Source: Cladochytrium replicatum
Lineage: Eukaryota > Chytridiomycota > Chytridiomycetes > Cladochytriales > Cladochytriaceae
Assembly: GCA_025526935.1 (NCBI GenBank)
Contig: JAHLKD010000108.1
Location: 62,001-126,000, forward strand
Direction of reading: 5' to 3'
Length of the DNA: 64,000 bases
The notes beneath the pieces were generated by a model. That model searched no databases and was not told the origin of the DNA. It saw nothing but the letters and a program-made list of their open reading frames with translations. Positions 21,565 through 35,362 of the stretch are shown in pieces (the stretch's first letter is position 1; every line of letters starts with the position of its first letter). The translations under genes were made by a program, and so were the position numbers.

Positions 21565-24521
21565 TCAGCCAGTCCCTAGACCCCTCGATGGAGTCCACGC
21601 TCGCGTAAAGTCAAGAACAAGATTTGGCCCAACCCCATCATAAACACACAACAGCGGAGAATTGTACTCGGGAATGTCGCTAATTTCACCCTTGATGAGA
21701 CTGATGACTCGATCCGCTAGACTTTCTAAGCGAGTTCGCAGTCCTCCATACCGAAGTTCGACAATTTCCTATTGCAATGATTCAGTAAAATTGGTTTCAA
21801 AAACTCAAATCAAACTTGCCATTCCAAAGGGTTTGCAGAGAGACAGCCAAATTTTGTCCCTGTGAAACTTCCACAGTTCGTCGACCACACGTTGTAGCTC
21901 CTTCAGCTGCCCTCCATCACTCACCATAACGATCAACTGATCTCTGCTGCTTGAATTGTACGCCTCCACAAGCCGGTCACGGAGATGAACCTTGAGATTC
22001 AGCGCTCGAGCTATCAGTGCGGGAAACTTCAGCAATCGGTTGAGTGGGTATGTGTTCAAGGATCCCTGGCAGGCTTGTCCAAGATACTTAGCGACCTGAG
22101 GAAAATGTCAATTTGGTTGCGGGAAAGCACGAAATTAAGGCGCAAACCTCATCATAGTGCCGTTCTAAATCAAATGCTTGGTGCTGGGGAGCGAGGAAAC
22201 AGTAAATCGGATCTTGCCACAGCAGCCACTTTGCGATATTCGGCTGAAAACCCCGAGATCCACGTCAAATACTGATGGTGAGGTTCTGGAGTGTGTCCAA
22301 CTCACCGGAAAGTATGGTTTATTCTCCTCTCTCCCTTCTTTGTCGGTCGGAATTGCATCGATCCGGCTAGCAAACACCCAATCGTCAAACCGTCCACCAC
22401 ATATCGCGGCAAACTGTCGTTGCATCATTTCTGTCGTTGGTTCGCCCTCGAGATACCCATGTTCTCCATAGTAAAGAATTCCCGGAAGTGCACTGTGGAT
22501 ATCATACTCATTGCCATCATCACCCCTAAACATATGACAATTGCAGCTTTTCTAGGCATGTCGAGATGTCCTTCCTACCAAGTCGTAACAAACACATTCC
22601 GAACACCCGTTTCTTTGCAAGCTCGAAGACAAGCTCTTGAAGAATCGAAAGTGAAAGGTAGCGCACTGTACAAACGATTCCACGTCCTAGCGAGAGTTCA
22701 GTTTCGAACTTTTACCGAAACAAAAAGCAAAGCATACCATATGCCGCCCGCAACCCAGGGCTCAAATCCGAGCTCCCTGTGTTGCTGTATCTTCTTCATA
22801 TAGATTTCCGCATGAACCTACCGGTTTTTAGACCTCAATCACGGGAAAAATATATCAGCTTACATGATAGTAGTCCCAAAATACCAAAGTGAGATCGTCC
22901 GGCACGCTTGAGGTATAGTTTGGTGATAATGGAACATCTTGGTCATAGTACGACTGGAGAGTATTGCTTCTGGCCGCTGCAAAACGAAGTTTTAAACTCT
23001 TCGCAATACAACACCAAATAATGCAACTTACCAAGAGTGAATAGCACTATATTTAACACAATTCATTCATTAGCAGTGCAAACGACAAGAATGTACGATA
23101 ATACCTACTATCTGACCATATCATAGGTTTAAGCCCACGCGACTTGCAGATTTGGTTTACCCTCTGCAAGTGATTGACAAATACTTCACTGCTTTCCTTC
23201 ATCCCGAATATCTGTCGATGCCGGCCCTCACCAACCCCGTGGGCCTATTATTAGGTTGACATTAGACCAAAATGAAGCGACCACAACTGTTTGCACTTCA
23301 CCTCATCCATTCCGATATGAATACGTTTCGACCGAAAAGGATACGACGCCGCATCTACCATTTTCTCGATGAAGGTGTACGTCTCTTCAAAGTTTGCCAA
23401 CAGAACCTCGTTTGTGCTAAAGTATCCAAACATAAGCAGCAATAAAGCGTGAGCATTAACTCCAAAATTACTCTCTCAAACCCGAAAATCGTGGCCACTG
23501 CAGCATCTGGCCAAGATGTCCGAGGGTTTGAATGCACGCAAACACTTCGATCCCAAGATCGCATGCATAGTTATCGATGGCGGATAGCTCTTCAGGTGTA
23601 TATGCACCCCGAAGGTAGCCGAAAAATGGCTCTCCGTTGATCTAGCATGCCAGCATTTTAGATCGTGTTCATCGCACTATGGAACAGAAGTTATCACCTG
23701 ATACGTGTCTTCTGTGTATAGCTGAAAGGTATTGAGTCCCATCAGTGCGCAGTTCCGGAGAAGATAGAATGCTCCGTCGACAGTCAAAACCGCTGATCGG
23801 CTGCAATCGATCATAACGCTGTAGTAAGAGTTGCTTGTGAGTGAGAAAAACTGTTCGTAGAAGTAGAGCACAGATGCTCTCTCCATTGGATACGATAGTC
23901 TACCCAAGTGTCTCGAACTGTGCTTCTTCTGAAAAGTTGAGCACGTTCTCCACATATCCAGGTCCGTCGAGGTCAAGAACTATACCGAAAATCCTACCCA
24001 ATGCTCTGAAAGCTTTTGGTAACAGAATCAGCCATCATGGAAATTTTTTGTTGTCAAAAACTGGCAAAACCTTCAATCCGCCGATTGTACTTCACAGATA
24101 TCTGCAGGGTGTCGCCAATTGGCAATTCCTTGTAATTGGGATGGCTGCATTTAACGGTGTACTGGCCCGAAGATAAGGTGATATCTTGCGAGAAACTTGA
24201 CCGAAAAAACGCAATTAACAGTCAGCTCAATCCTCTCGACTGGGCACAGACGATAAAAAGATAATCATACGAAAGGTTGAACTTGTAAGTGTGATTATCA
24301 GAATCCCACATAGTCTCCGACGTCACGAAGTTCTGATGCGGACAATGCCGCACGATCTCAGCGAATCCATTTGCGAGCTCGGGATCGTACTGGTCTGCAA
24401 CCAACAGCACATTCGGCGGCGAAAAGTGCTTGCCAGAGTCCGGATCGAAAGTTGAAGAGACAAAGTCTGAATGCGAGTTATCCAGGTTCGTATCCGTGTT
24501 GATTGGCGTCGTCGCCGCCAT
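21565..24521 (-). CDS. GH20 beta-N-acetylhexosaminidase-like enzyme
   Basis: A many-exon gene. The N-terminal part has an alpha/beta NVLLVADQYDPELANGFAEI domain and a beta-rich QYTVKCSHPNYKELPIGDTL segment. The barrel follows: MIDCSRSAVLTVDGAFYLLR, ALMGLNTFQLYTEDTYQ, FFGYLRGAYTPEELSAIDNY, CIQTLGHLGQMLQWP, then IHIGMDEAHGVGEGRHRQIF, in which the adjacent Asp-Glu pair is the GH20 catalytic pair; an intron splits it right after the Glu. The C-terminal region (LRYGGLRTRLESLADRVISL) ends at 21565. GH20 enzymes release terminal GlcNAc or GalNAc, here perhaps from chitin oligomers or glycans. No signal peptide is seen at the ATG at 24521. One intron near 21773-21829 has a GC donor (ATG|GCAAGT). Confidence 0.88.
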
Positions 24522-25006
24522 GGGTTCGTCGTCAAGCGATGCCACCCTGTTCACCGCTACACCACTACGACGGCCCAAAGACCAATACTGCTGACGCTCC
24601 TGCAGCTTCGATGCTACAGATTCGATGTGAGAGTTGACGTTCCCCAGGTCGCCTGTGTCGTTGAGATCGTGTTTGGTGTCAAGATGTTTGTCTCAACTAA
24701 CAGGAGGGGAGACCGCGGTTCGGATTATTTGTGGCACAGGAAATCCAGGGTTCACAATCCGAGATTGGCCCAAACTTGCTGCAGTTTCTTTTGAGCTTGC
24801 ACGATGGGTCACATAACATGAGATTCAAAGGTCTAGGAGTGTGCAAACAAATCAGGTTGGAAGTTTGTGACAAAAAAAAGAGTTGCGAAGTGAATAGAAC
24901 TAGCGAACTAAGCGTTCGAAAAGAAGAAAAAAAGGTCCTAAAAATTGTAGGGAAAACCAAATCAAACCGCAGGGTCATCTGGTCCCAACAGACATTGTCC
25001 AGCATC
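24522..25006. other. Intergenic region between GH20 start and SEC24 end
   Basis: It holds the GH20 promoter side and, nearer 25006, the 3' region of SEC24. Purine-rich runs (AAAGAAGAAAAAAAGG near 24918) are visible. No gene is supported. Confidence 0.4.
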
Positions 25007-28000
25007 TTAACCCGACGATACCTTCGCCATCTGATCTCTCAAGTGACCGAGCCATTGCGGGTATGAGTACGCCTGCTCGATTCTGTCCTCAATCAGGTGG
25101 GAGAGGAACCACATTCGAAGCGACTGGTCACCGTCTTCTTTGACAATGTAAAGGTGAGGGTAGGACGTGAACATCAGGAGCCGAATCTGACGTATCTTGT
25201 TGATCAAGCCATTCACCTTTTGGCTGTAGGCATTCTGAAGAGCGGGAAGAATAACCTGGAAAATGGCGATTAGACACATTTGAGCATTGACAACAATCTT
25301 CAATACCTTTCCGGATGGGATTTGGTCGTACGATGGCTTGTCGAAGAGAAGAGAGCACAACTCCTGTGGAATAGCACGACCGACCCACAGGAATACTTCC
25401 ATTCCGGTCTCCAAAAGATACAATCCGTGGCGCTCAAGTTTGGCGCTGGTAAGGTTAAGTGTTGGAGGGAAGACACCTTCTCCATTGTTGTCGCTCTGTT
25501 TTTAAGTATTACATCAAAAACCTGGAAATATGTACAAATCTAACCTGAATGTCGATGTTGTGGAGCGCCCAGAAGCGTGGGTGAATGTTAGTGATCGAGA
25601 ACTCAAGGGGAAACACGTATTGCAGCCCCAAAACGTGCGCACGCATATCGCTCGAGACAGTGCTAGTCGCCCGGAGAGCAGCCTGGCAGCATTTCAATAT
25701 ATGCAACCCAAGTGAATCAGCTATACATACGTGTTTGAGAAGTCCCAAAATCAGCAATGGAAGCAATTTGAGGTTCTCGGGAAGAAGAAGCTGCACGGCT
25801 TGACCAGATGTAGTGAAGTTCTGCTTATATGCTCCCATAATCTCAGTTAGTTTGTGGACGATCGCATCGCGAGCATCTTCAATCTTTGATGAAAGAGACC
25901 GCTCCACAGCTACGTAGACAATTTGGTCACATTCACCAACATTACTGTGCATTGTGCTCACCTTTCTTCGCGAGCAAAACAGCCAACGCAGACTGATCTG
26001 CTGACAAGAAGCAATCCTGCAGGTTCCCAGTCGTTGGAACTGCGAGCGTAACAACTCGAATGCGCCTTTCACCTGAGCAAACGATGAGCTAAGTATTCGC
26101 AAAGAATAGCTGTGGTAATACACACCGTTACTAGCAGTGCAAAGCACTGCTGATTGGAAGCAAGCAAGAGAAGTCGAAAGGTTCTCCTCAAGCGTCATTT
26201 CAATTGCATACGCATTGTCCGGGTTCACATTGGGAAGCGCCAACAGATCCGTCGATCGGAGGAAGAAGTTTCCATGGAATGCAGTCAATCGGATACCTAT
26301 TCAAATATAAATCAATAACAAGAATATTACCTTTTTGATACGGCCATACCTCGCGATGCGCGAACTCGAAGAACTGCTTCAAGTAACAGCGGCCGCCCAA
26401 GGAAGTGGGTCAACTCGTTTGCGAACTTAAGCGCATCTTCTGGGCGAGCGGCATTGAACCCTGGGTAAAAGTAGGTCGAGCCACCCGTGTACTTCGCCAA
26501 CCCGCCTAGACAATGATATGAGTTCATCGAAGTTTCGGCTCCATTTTGAACGGAAAAAAAAAACATACTGAGCGTTGCAATATCGGTGTACTGCGGACTG
26601 AAAGCAAACAAATCGACACTGACTTGTGCACGCGAACAGTCAACCGCAAGCGTTTTGTAGAACCCAGATGCAGGTTGGAGCAGAGTAGCTTCCTAAAACA
26701 GAATCAATTTTGGCAGAATTGGAAGCTGAAGCGCCTTTTACCTTTGGTGTTCCCAGCAGTTTCGGATCTTCCCTTGCCTTCAATGCACCGTCATGCAAGG
26801 TAGGCAAGGTAGCCTGAAGCACAATAATTTTTCCTCCGATCGGAGACTAATTGAGAGATGTGTCATTAATACTAAAGGAAAGAAACATACTAGATTTACC
26901 AGTAGTTTGTATGCAGCCTTCAGGGCAGGACCAAGCGCATTTTGTACGTTCTGAGTACCTTTCAACATATCGCCAATACGTCCGAGCAAGCTCTCAATAA
27001 TTCCGCGCGATTCGGACAGCAGTACCAGCAAGTCCTCGGGAAGTGGGAGATAGACGTCTTCTAGATCTGCCACCACCAGCATTTGAGGTTCTGAAGCTTG
27101 TGCCTATCGCAAAAACGATGATAAATACACCGCACAACGCTGATGGGCATTTGGCCCTACGTTTAGGTTGTAGAAATGCAACGTGCTGTCGACTGTCATG
27201 ATGCCAACTTTTGTCCTGCTGTCTGAGTTAGGAATGCTGTCCAAAGCCGACAAGATCGCCTTAGCAGCCGTCGCAACCATCCCTAAATCAACAATATGAA
27301 CAAAAAACGCTGATATCTATCTTCCATTTGACCTACCAGATTGAATCGCGTTGTATGACACATCAATGACGAAGAAGAATACTACGGGTTGCGGTGGGCG
27401 GACCTATTAAGCTTGATTAAGCTCGGAGTGCAATAATTTCCGATTTGATTCACCATGTATTCTTGAGGGGCAATAAAATCGATCACAGAGTGCGTAAGCT
27501 CCACACGCTTCATTCGGTCTCGAGGTTGTCTTGTTTCCTGATCCCAGTCGAAGAATGAAGGGACTAATAATGAGAATTGGTAAATCCCACCACAAATCCC
27601 CAAGTCTCTAAACCTCCCACCTTCGTTTACAACATAACACAGGTTGCACTTCCACCGCGTTCCCTGTTCAACGAACTGCACCCAAGGGTTGATGTAAGTC
27701 CTGCAACGTCGGCATCGAACAATTTGCTCGGGTTGAATAACTGGAACAGGTTCCTGAAAAAAGTTTTGCAAGTTAGATAATGCTAGGCAAGAGATCATAA
27801 AACGTAACGCACATCACCGGGTAGGAGGTGGCGGAAAGGCGAGGTGACCAATGCGAGAGGAATCTTGCACTTTGACAACAGCTGCGTAGTATTCGGAATG
27901 GCATTGAATGTACACCGCTGGTAAGATGGCGGGCAGTTTGCCATGGGTGAACCAGCAATCGACGACTAAAAACGATCCGACATTAAACTACAAAGTCGCC

Positions 28001-29246
28001 AAACGTTTGCAACTGCTTACAGTGTTTGCGATCCATGGTCTCGGCGGCTCAGCGTCCAATTCGTGAATCGGCGGCTCTGATTGCATGAGATTGTATGCTC
28101 GCGGGCCACCACCACCTTGTTTCTGATGGGTAATTTTAGTCCTTGCTATCATTTCAAAATTCACTGCCTACCGCAAATCCAGGGTGAGGATCCCCTGCTC
28201 CCATACTCATTGTACTGCTCTGTTGGCTGAGCGGCGCAGGAGCTGGAGCATAGCCTGGATTCGCTGGGGCAGCTGCGTTGCCATTGAACATGGGAGGCTG
28301 CGCGGCTGGAACATATCCAACGCCAGGCTGTCCATAGGCTGGTTGTGCAGGAGCTGCATTATTGTCGTAAAAGTTTGGCGATGTCGGAGTGCCTTCATAT
28401 CCTGGTGGTGGTCCGCTGAGTGAATCCGCGGGAGGTTGTTGGGCATTTGCTCCGTCCATTGCAGATGGATATGCCCGCCGGCTGGTTTTTCCGAACGTCG
28501 GGACGGCAGCACCTGGAGTAAGCTGAGGAACAGCGCCAGGTCCAGTAACTTTATGTTGTAATTGTTGGGAAAAAATCTGCGATTATCTACCAAAGATAAC
28601 TCACCAGGAGGACCCATCGGTGGCCTCTGCGGCTGCATCGATGGCTGTATACCAGGATTCATTGCCATGCCCATCGGAGGAGGCGGCCGCGCCATTCCTT
28701 GCGGGGGAATGGTTTGTCCAGCAAGTGGAGGTCGCATTCCCGGTAATCCTCCAGGACCACCTACACCAGGCGGAGGCGTTGGAGTAGGCTGAATGGGACG
28801 CGGAGCGAATCCACTCTGCGGAGACCCAGGTGTCCCAAATTGCACTGGAGGAGTCCCGGCTTGGGGGAAAGTTGGGCGAGCCCCCGGGGGAGCCCGCATT
28901 CCAGGAACTGGTCCACCGGGTCCAAATCCTGGCGGGGGGGGCCTCTGATACGGACCAGGAGGACCACCAGGACCCCCTTGAGGAGATCCCCCTGGAGGAG
29001 CTGCGGTGATGATTGAATAGGTTGAAAAACATGCAGAGATTAGGCAGAATGCTTACGAGCGAAACTCTGTGGGCCGGGAGGGCCATTTAGCGGTACTCCG
29101 GGAGGCGAGAAAGGTCCAGGTTGTGGAGGTCGAAACTGGTTGGGAAAACTTGAGCCGGGCGGACCAACCGGTGGTGGGCCAGCCTGGTAACCAGGCTGAG
29201 GCAGTGGCGGCATTGAGTTCCTGTTAAACTGCAGTGGAGATGCCAT
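25007..29246 (-). CDS. SEC24: COPII coat cargo adaptor SEC24
   Basis: A large multi-exon gene. The N-terminal third is Pro/Gly/Gln-rich ([20 protein letters not shown], later [17 protein letters not shown]), typical of Sec24. Then come [20 protein letters not shown], the zinc finger (RCRRCR ... RWKCNLC), [20 protein letters not shown] opening the trunk domain, a helical region, and the gelsolin-like end [18 protein letters not shown], closing [18 protein letters not shown]. Sec24 binds cargo and, with Sec23, forms the inner COPII coat on ER exit sites. The ATG at 29246 is preferred; the frame runs further up but without ATG. The gene ends 112 bases after the Nup50-like gene's stop on the same strand. 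Confidence 0.93.
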
Positions 29247-29357
29247 TATTGCAGCAGCAGTCCTGGCTGTGGTTCCAGTGCAACTCTTCAGACGTTGTTC
29301 GCGTTGGCGCGTTGGACGTGTGGCCAATTTTGAGGTTGGGATTATATAACTGTACTT

Positions 29358-31761
29358 TCAAGGAGCAGTCTCTTTCTTCTCCCTCTCAATCACTTGAAAC
29401 AGCTCTTCTGCTTCCCCTGGTTCTTTCAACACTACTCTGCATGTGCTGAGCTTGCTCCCTTCTGCTACCGTCATAATCAGTGATTTCTTATCGAGCTTCA
29501 CAGTCATCTCCGGAAACAAGAGCACGTTCAGCTTGACGTGGCCCCACGGGTCCGTTCGAAATAACAGTCGCCGCGATCCGCTCTGTCTGTCCTTGTTGAC
29601 CTTCAAATGCCCAACACCGTCCGAAGCCCACTTCTTATCAACCAACCGGAAGATCTTGGATCGCACCATGTGCAGCGTGTCTTCTGACTCCTCCCCTTCG
29701 CCTCGCAAAAACTTGTTCGGGTCAACCTGCTCGTCCTTGGGCTCATCATCTCCATCATCTCCATCACCTTCACCTCCATCTGCTGGTTTCGAAGGTGGTG
29801 CAGGCTTTACTGCACCACCAAAGCTTGGAGCCGCCCCAATTCCTGGCCCAAACGACGGGGTGGCACCTGAGGAACCTCCGAACGTGAAAACAGTACCCGT
29901 CCCAACACTACCGCTTGGAAGTCCAAACTTGAAAGGTTGTGTTGCTGTGTTGGTCGTTCCAGTGCTTTTCTCATCGTTCGTGTTCTTGGCCGGAGTAGTC
30001 GCAGAACCCATTCCAAAGTGAAATCCGAGCGATCCACCAGGAGCACTTGGAAGAGCTGCACTTGCAAAGAGGCTCTTTGGCTTTCCAAAACCATTGTCAG
30101 ACGAACCAGACCCAAAATGCTGCCCAGTTGAGCCCGTTTCGGCAGGTTCGCTCGTGATGGTAGTATCGACTCCAGCATTCTTCTTCTCGTCCTTCTTACT
30201 CCCTTCATCAGCAGTATCTTTGCCTCCCGTTTCCAAGGTCGAAAAGCTTCCTATTGCCGGAGTAGAATTGCCTGCGTTAGCAAAGCTTTCTGCGGCAGCC
30301 TTTGATGTCGAGCCTGGTATAAATGAAAAACTCAATGGTTGTGAAAACGAGAATGCCGGTTTCGCTGGTGTCGCAGACGGGGGAGCAACAGCTGGGGCTG
30401 CTGGATCGGGCTCTTTGTTTTCTGTGCCGGAGACAGGAGGCTTCGACAATGCTGATTCCACTTCCGCTCGAAACTTGCTATATTGGCTCAGCAGCGCGGC
30501 TACGCTTTCGTTCAAGTTAACAACCGGATCTTCTGCAATCATATCCTCGATTGACTTTATAAAAGATTTGTTGAGACCCTTAAGCTTTGTCAAGTTTGTT
30601 TGCAGCAGCTCCTTGCTTTGGTTGATGTTCGCAGTAGATGTAGGAGCAGTCAATAAAGGAGAAGTGGCGAAAGTAGAAGCTAGTGTCCCACTGGAATTAG
30701 CTTTAATGGACCCGAAATTTGCTTGGAACGCTGGTTGTACAGTCACCTCCTGTCCGCTCTTCAAGTCTTCGCCAGCGCTTTTCGTCCCACTTCCAAAGGT
30801 ACTAAATGTAGGCTTGCTTTGCGGCAAGCTGGATGATGACTGCATGATTTCGGTCGCTTTGTCATCCTTTCCTCCGAACGGCGTGCCACCTCCGAACGTC
30901 CTCCCTGCCTTTTCTGAAAATGAGAACGCAGGAATGCCTGCTTCAGGTGCGGTCGAGGTAATACTAGATTTGAACGTAAACGGGGAGATCGCCGATCCAG
31001 CACCGGCTGCACTCCAGTCTGTGGTGGTACCCTGCTTGAACGAGAATCCCGGAGTTGATCCAAAGGCAGGCCCACCAGGACTATCAGAAAAGGAGAACGC
31101 TGGAGTTGTAGCTACTGGCACTTTATCAAGTCCAGTTGGTGCCGGGTATGAAACGGTCGCAGTAGCCGGTTCCGGAGAGCTGTTTGCCACAGTGAGATTC
31201 GTCTGCCCGAAGTGCCCGAGCGACAGTTGTGGCGAGGAGTCCCCGGAAGGTTGCCCGAACGAAAAATTCAGTGGCTTCTGTGATGTCGCCGCAGACCCAA
31301 ACGGTGGTGGAGTTGAGGAACCTGCGGAGGTTCCTTGCCGAAACAGAGGGCTAGCAGTTGTCGCAGAATTACTGGCTGGAGTTGCGGGACTCCCAAAGCT
31401 GAAACCCGCAAACGCCTAGTTTTTTAACCGATTAATCAACGTACACAAATGACTACAAAGTTTCTCTACCGGTTTGCTGGCCACCACGTCACCTCCTGCA
31501 TTCCCTTCAGAAGAAGCCATCAGCGACGCACGAGCCGCCGGGCTAAATGCAACAGCGCTCTTGCGAGAGGGGAGTTTTCTTATCCTATTTTGTTGAAACG
31601 AAGATCTCAGCACCAGGTCGAAATCAACTATCTCAGCAAACATACACTCTGTTCTTTAGCTTCTCGGATGAAGCCAACTTGAACTTCCCATGCTCGTTGC
31701 CCTCGTCATCGTCGGCATTATTGTCCTTGGTCAGATAAGTGTCGGGTCTTCGCTTGGACAT
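29358..31761 (-). CDS. Nup50/Nup2-type FG nucleoporin with Ran-binding domain
   Basis: Three exons. Exon 1 begins MSKRRPDTYLTKDNNADDD and HGKFKLASSEKLKNR, the Nup50/Nup2 N-terminal motif that contacts importin-alpha. Then FxFG-type repeats (PAFSFSD, FGSTPGFSFKQG, FTFKSS) spread over about 450 residues with Ser/Thr/Pro-rich spacers and a short helical segment. The C-terminal 120 residues form a RanBP1-type domain (LHMVRSKIFRLVDKKWASDG, RLLFRTDPWGHVKLN). The protein works at the nuclear basket, releasing cargo from importin-alpha. Introns with clean GT-AG ends lie near 31575-31640 and 31416-31470. The start at 31761 matches the family start. Confidence 0.9.
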
Positions 31762-32158
31762 TTTCAAATGATCCAAATATGGGCAAAATGATACACTGCG
31801 CCTCGCGTATCGTGTTCGTGATTGGACGATCACAGAGAGAAACACGGTGGGAAGCATTCGAAGACGGGGATACTCGCATCAGAGGAGCAGAAGCTTCTCT
31901 TTCACTCGCAGTCCGCAAATAACATACGGGATTTACAAACTCGCTGCAGTCATTGGAAGTTTACATAATTCCCAAGCCTTGCATCGCATTCAACAACAAA
32001 GCATTCAACATTAAGCATCGCTTCGTTTCGGCTTTGGGAACAGCCATACTGATTCAATCCGCTCCTTAAGAAATTCTGCCTTACTTGTCTTTGGCAGGGC
32101 TGCATCAGCGAATCTCTTCAGTCCGTCGCAACTACTCAATCTCTTACAAAAAACAAGC
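31762..32158. promoter_or_regulatory. Shared intergenic region of divergent nucleoporin and kinase genes
   Basis: About 400 bases lie between the start codons of the nucleoporin gene (reverse) and the kinase gene (forward), so both promoters should be here. No defined motif is clear to me. Confidence 0.4.
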
Positions 32159-35100
32159 ATGCCTTCGTCTGCACATTCCATAGGTCAGAGGACTAATTGC
32201 GCCATGAATCCATCATCATCGCCAAAGCAGATCCATCAGCCAATTCCTGAATTAGAACAAAACCTTTGGATGAGTGGACGGCCACCGAGCCCCATGCAGC
32301 AGCTCCAAAGGTTGATCGAGAAACTCAATCCGAGTGATCGAAAAACAGTCGTCTGTGCATTCAACGACAGCATGAAAGCAGCGGAAGGGATGGGGCACGA
32401 GGCGAAGAGAAACATCATTGTCGATTTGCTTCAGCGTTTTGATCGCAAGAAAACATCGAAACCAGCGGAGAATGATCGTGCCAACAAAAACCCAAATATT
32501 TCAGCTCAGAAATCCAGTGAGACGGTCGAGGGGCCAAGAGAAAGTCGAAAGAGCCCTGGACACGAGAGGCACGAGAGGCGTGTTGGTGATTATGTCTTGA
32601 AAAAGACCATAGGACAAGGGACTTTTGGCAAAGTCAAGCTTGCAGAGCATATGCATACTAAAGAAAAGGTTGGTAGATGGTGATACGACCCGCAGATCAA
32701 TTTAACACTGAAGAGCAGGTTGCAGTAAAGATCATTGAAAAAGCGAACGTGAAAACAGCAAAGCAAAGAAATAGCGTGCAGCGCGAAGTTCGTCTCATGC
32801 GTTTGTTGCACCATCCCCATATCGTAGACGTCATGGACATTTTAGAGAACGACACGCACATCTTTATGATCATGGAGTACGCACACGGTGGCGAGCTGTT
32901 CGATTACATCGTTAATCGCGGAAAACTCTCAGAGAAAGAATCAAGGCATTTTTTTCGTCAGATCCTGTCCGCCGTTGGATATTGTCATATGGTAAACGTA
33001 ACCTCACCCCGTAACTCTAATTTTCACATTCTCCATCCAGAATTCTGTAATTCATCGAGATCTTAAGCCAGAAGTACGAAATTTAGTACATTCTTTTGAA
33101 TGCCGACGATTGATGCATTATTTCTCAGAATCTTTTGCTTACACACGACAAAAACATCAAAATCATAGATTTTGGTTTCGGCAACACTTTCCATAGGGAC
33201 AAAACATTGGACACTTATTGCGGGTATTCAGTTTTTCCCCAGGAAATAGGGTTACGATTTAACTAACAAATGCACAAGTTCGCCTTTTTACGCTGCACCT
33301 GAAATGATAAAGGGAGTTCGATACACGGGACCAGAAGTTGATGTTTGGAGTCTTGGGGTGATTCTTTATGCACTTCTAGAAGGGAAGCTCCCTTTCGACG
33401 CGAATTCAATGACTGAGCTGTATGACCGTATCTCGAAAGGAGTCTACGACACACCGCCTGGGTTCTCACAAGGTTTGATTACTCTCCTTTGCCAACCTGA
33501 AGAGAAAAAGCTGGAAATGATCACATCTAGGTGCTGCTCATCTCGTATCGCGAATGTTAACAGTCGATCCAATTGCAAGGGCACAGCTCGAAGAGGTTAT
33601 GTACCATCCGTGAGTAGTAACTATCAAGCCTGTAATTGCACAAATCTGAAACGTTTTAGTTGGGTGAATGATGGTTTCGAAGGAACAGTCGAATTCCATC
33701 TCCAAAGTAGACCAGAAATGGTTGAAGAACCCATACCAGAATGTGTGAGCGAGCTGGTGTCATACGGTATCCAGGAGCGTGAGATCCGTCGTTTGCTTCA
33801 ACAACCTGTCGGTTTACATCCGATCACGAGCTTGTACCACCTGGTCGCGGATGCTCGCCGCAGACGCCTCGAAGAGACGATTCATCACGAGCAACCAACC
33901 GAGACCGAGTGTGTCGTGCTAGATGCGGCTCCTCAACGAATTCAAGATTCAATGTCCAATGATGGGCACAGTATGTGTTCATCCACAACCCTGATAGACG
34001 CAAGTCGGGTCTCGAGCAGCACAGAAGACTCACTGCAGAGTGCAAATTCCGCAACCAGTAGGCACAACATTCTGGAGAGCTGTCTAGAAATGGAGCAGCA
34101 ACTAGGAAACGAGGAGATGGTTCCACCAGCTCTCGTTGCACCAATAACGTCAATGGGCATGCATTGTCTTCGGCAATTCTTTGGCCAAAACCATACATCC
34201 GCATCCCACCAAAAAGTCGTCGCACCAGACCAAATTAGCCGTCCGCAGCCGGCGGCTCATCCCGCATTTGCTAAGGATGGTGGTCCAACCTCTAGCGGAC
34301 CGAAATTCAACATGGTGCAAGGCCTCACCGCCATGCAAATATCGCCAAAATCGCCGCGAAGGAAGTATCGCAAGTCGGTCGACGCTACAGTTAATGCTAA
34401 TCACGCCTTACAACCGTTTCAAACCCGAACCAGTCCGCCTTCAGCACACGACCGACCACGCAGCTATGTGGCGTCCTCCAATCATCAAGCAGAGCCAGCT
34501 ACTACTCGTTGGAGCGCACCACCAACGTTGTCAATGTATACATCTTACCATCCAAACCCGGTCGCTCCAGCCCCAGTCATTGCCCGGCAGCGCGTTCATG
34601 CAAATGGTGCAGCAATATCGCTTGAAAACTATCCAGTAATGCGAGGTAAGCACCTTGTCTTCGAGTCGCTCTCCATTAGCAGCTTTCTGAATGGGGAAAA
34701 GGAGGTCCCACGGCAACTTACGCCATTGTCACGCCCCCGATTGCAGCTCCCCCCGCGGAGCATTTAGATCTTCCTCACCAGCGTCACCATGCGATGTACG
34801 TGCCCACAACTCATTTAGTACCGTGGAACGACCTTCGTGTGAACGCGGGTTTTGGAAAGCAAACGCACTTTCCCGGCTTCCCTGTTCACACGAAACATGG
34901 GGACTCGTCGGGAGGAACTCCATTCGCACCACGAGGAGAAAATGACGGGACATTATCCGGACAGCATTTACTGGGACAGCAACCGCAACAAGTTGATGAT
35001 GCGTTTCAACAGGAGCAGGGTCGCGTGAAGAGGGAACATCGATTCCTCAAAGGGTAAGGATCTCGAAAGTTAGCTGGCTCAACATTAATAGATTGCTTTC

Positions 35101-35169
35101 GCAGGATTCTGGGAGGAGTTTCGTCTTCCCGCAAGTGGTGTAAAGTCCAGCGTGACCGATGATATTTAG
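32159..35169 (+). CDS. CAMKL-family Ser/Thr protein kinase (MARK/Kin1/Snf1-like)
   Basis: Eight or so exons. After a polar N-terminal region of about 140 residues comes a complete kinase domain: GQGTFGKVKLAEH (glycine loop), VAVKIIEK (Lys), EYAHGGELFDYI, HRDLKPENLL (catalytic loop), IDFGFGN (DFG), YCGSPFYAAPEM (activation loop, APE) and DVWSLGVILYALLEGKLPFD. A segment just after it (CVSELVSYGIQEREIRRLLQ) resembles the UBA-like domain of AMPK-related kinases. The rest, about 380 residues, is Ser/Pro/His-rich and unlikely to be folded. Target and pathway cannot be fixed: MARK/Par-1, NUAK and Kin1-type kinases share these features. The last exon ends SGVKSSVTDDI at 35169, convergent with the next gene 194 bases away. 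Confidence 0.88.
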
Positions 35170-35362
35170 CTGGATCATGGTGCAATAAGCATTCCGCCGC
35201 GAATACTTTTCTGATACACTTTGATAGATTAAAATGATTGTGCGCACATCTTAACTAGATATCTCAATCGTAAAACTAATAAAAACGAAGGACACTTTCG
35301 AAGATATGATAGATTGAACCAGCCACGCACGCAATAGCGAGAATAGCCGTGAGCCACAAGAC

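Noticed and set aside
29443-31419. Long forward-strand open frames (192 and 441 codons) opposite the nucleoporin gene
   Set aside because: They are shadows: the reverse strand encodes FG repeats and a Ran-binding domain, and the low-complexity Ser/Gly codons keep the other strand open.
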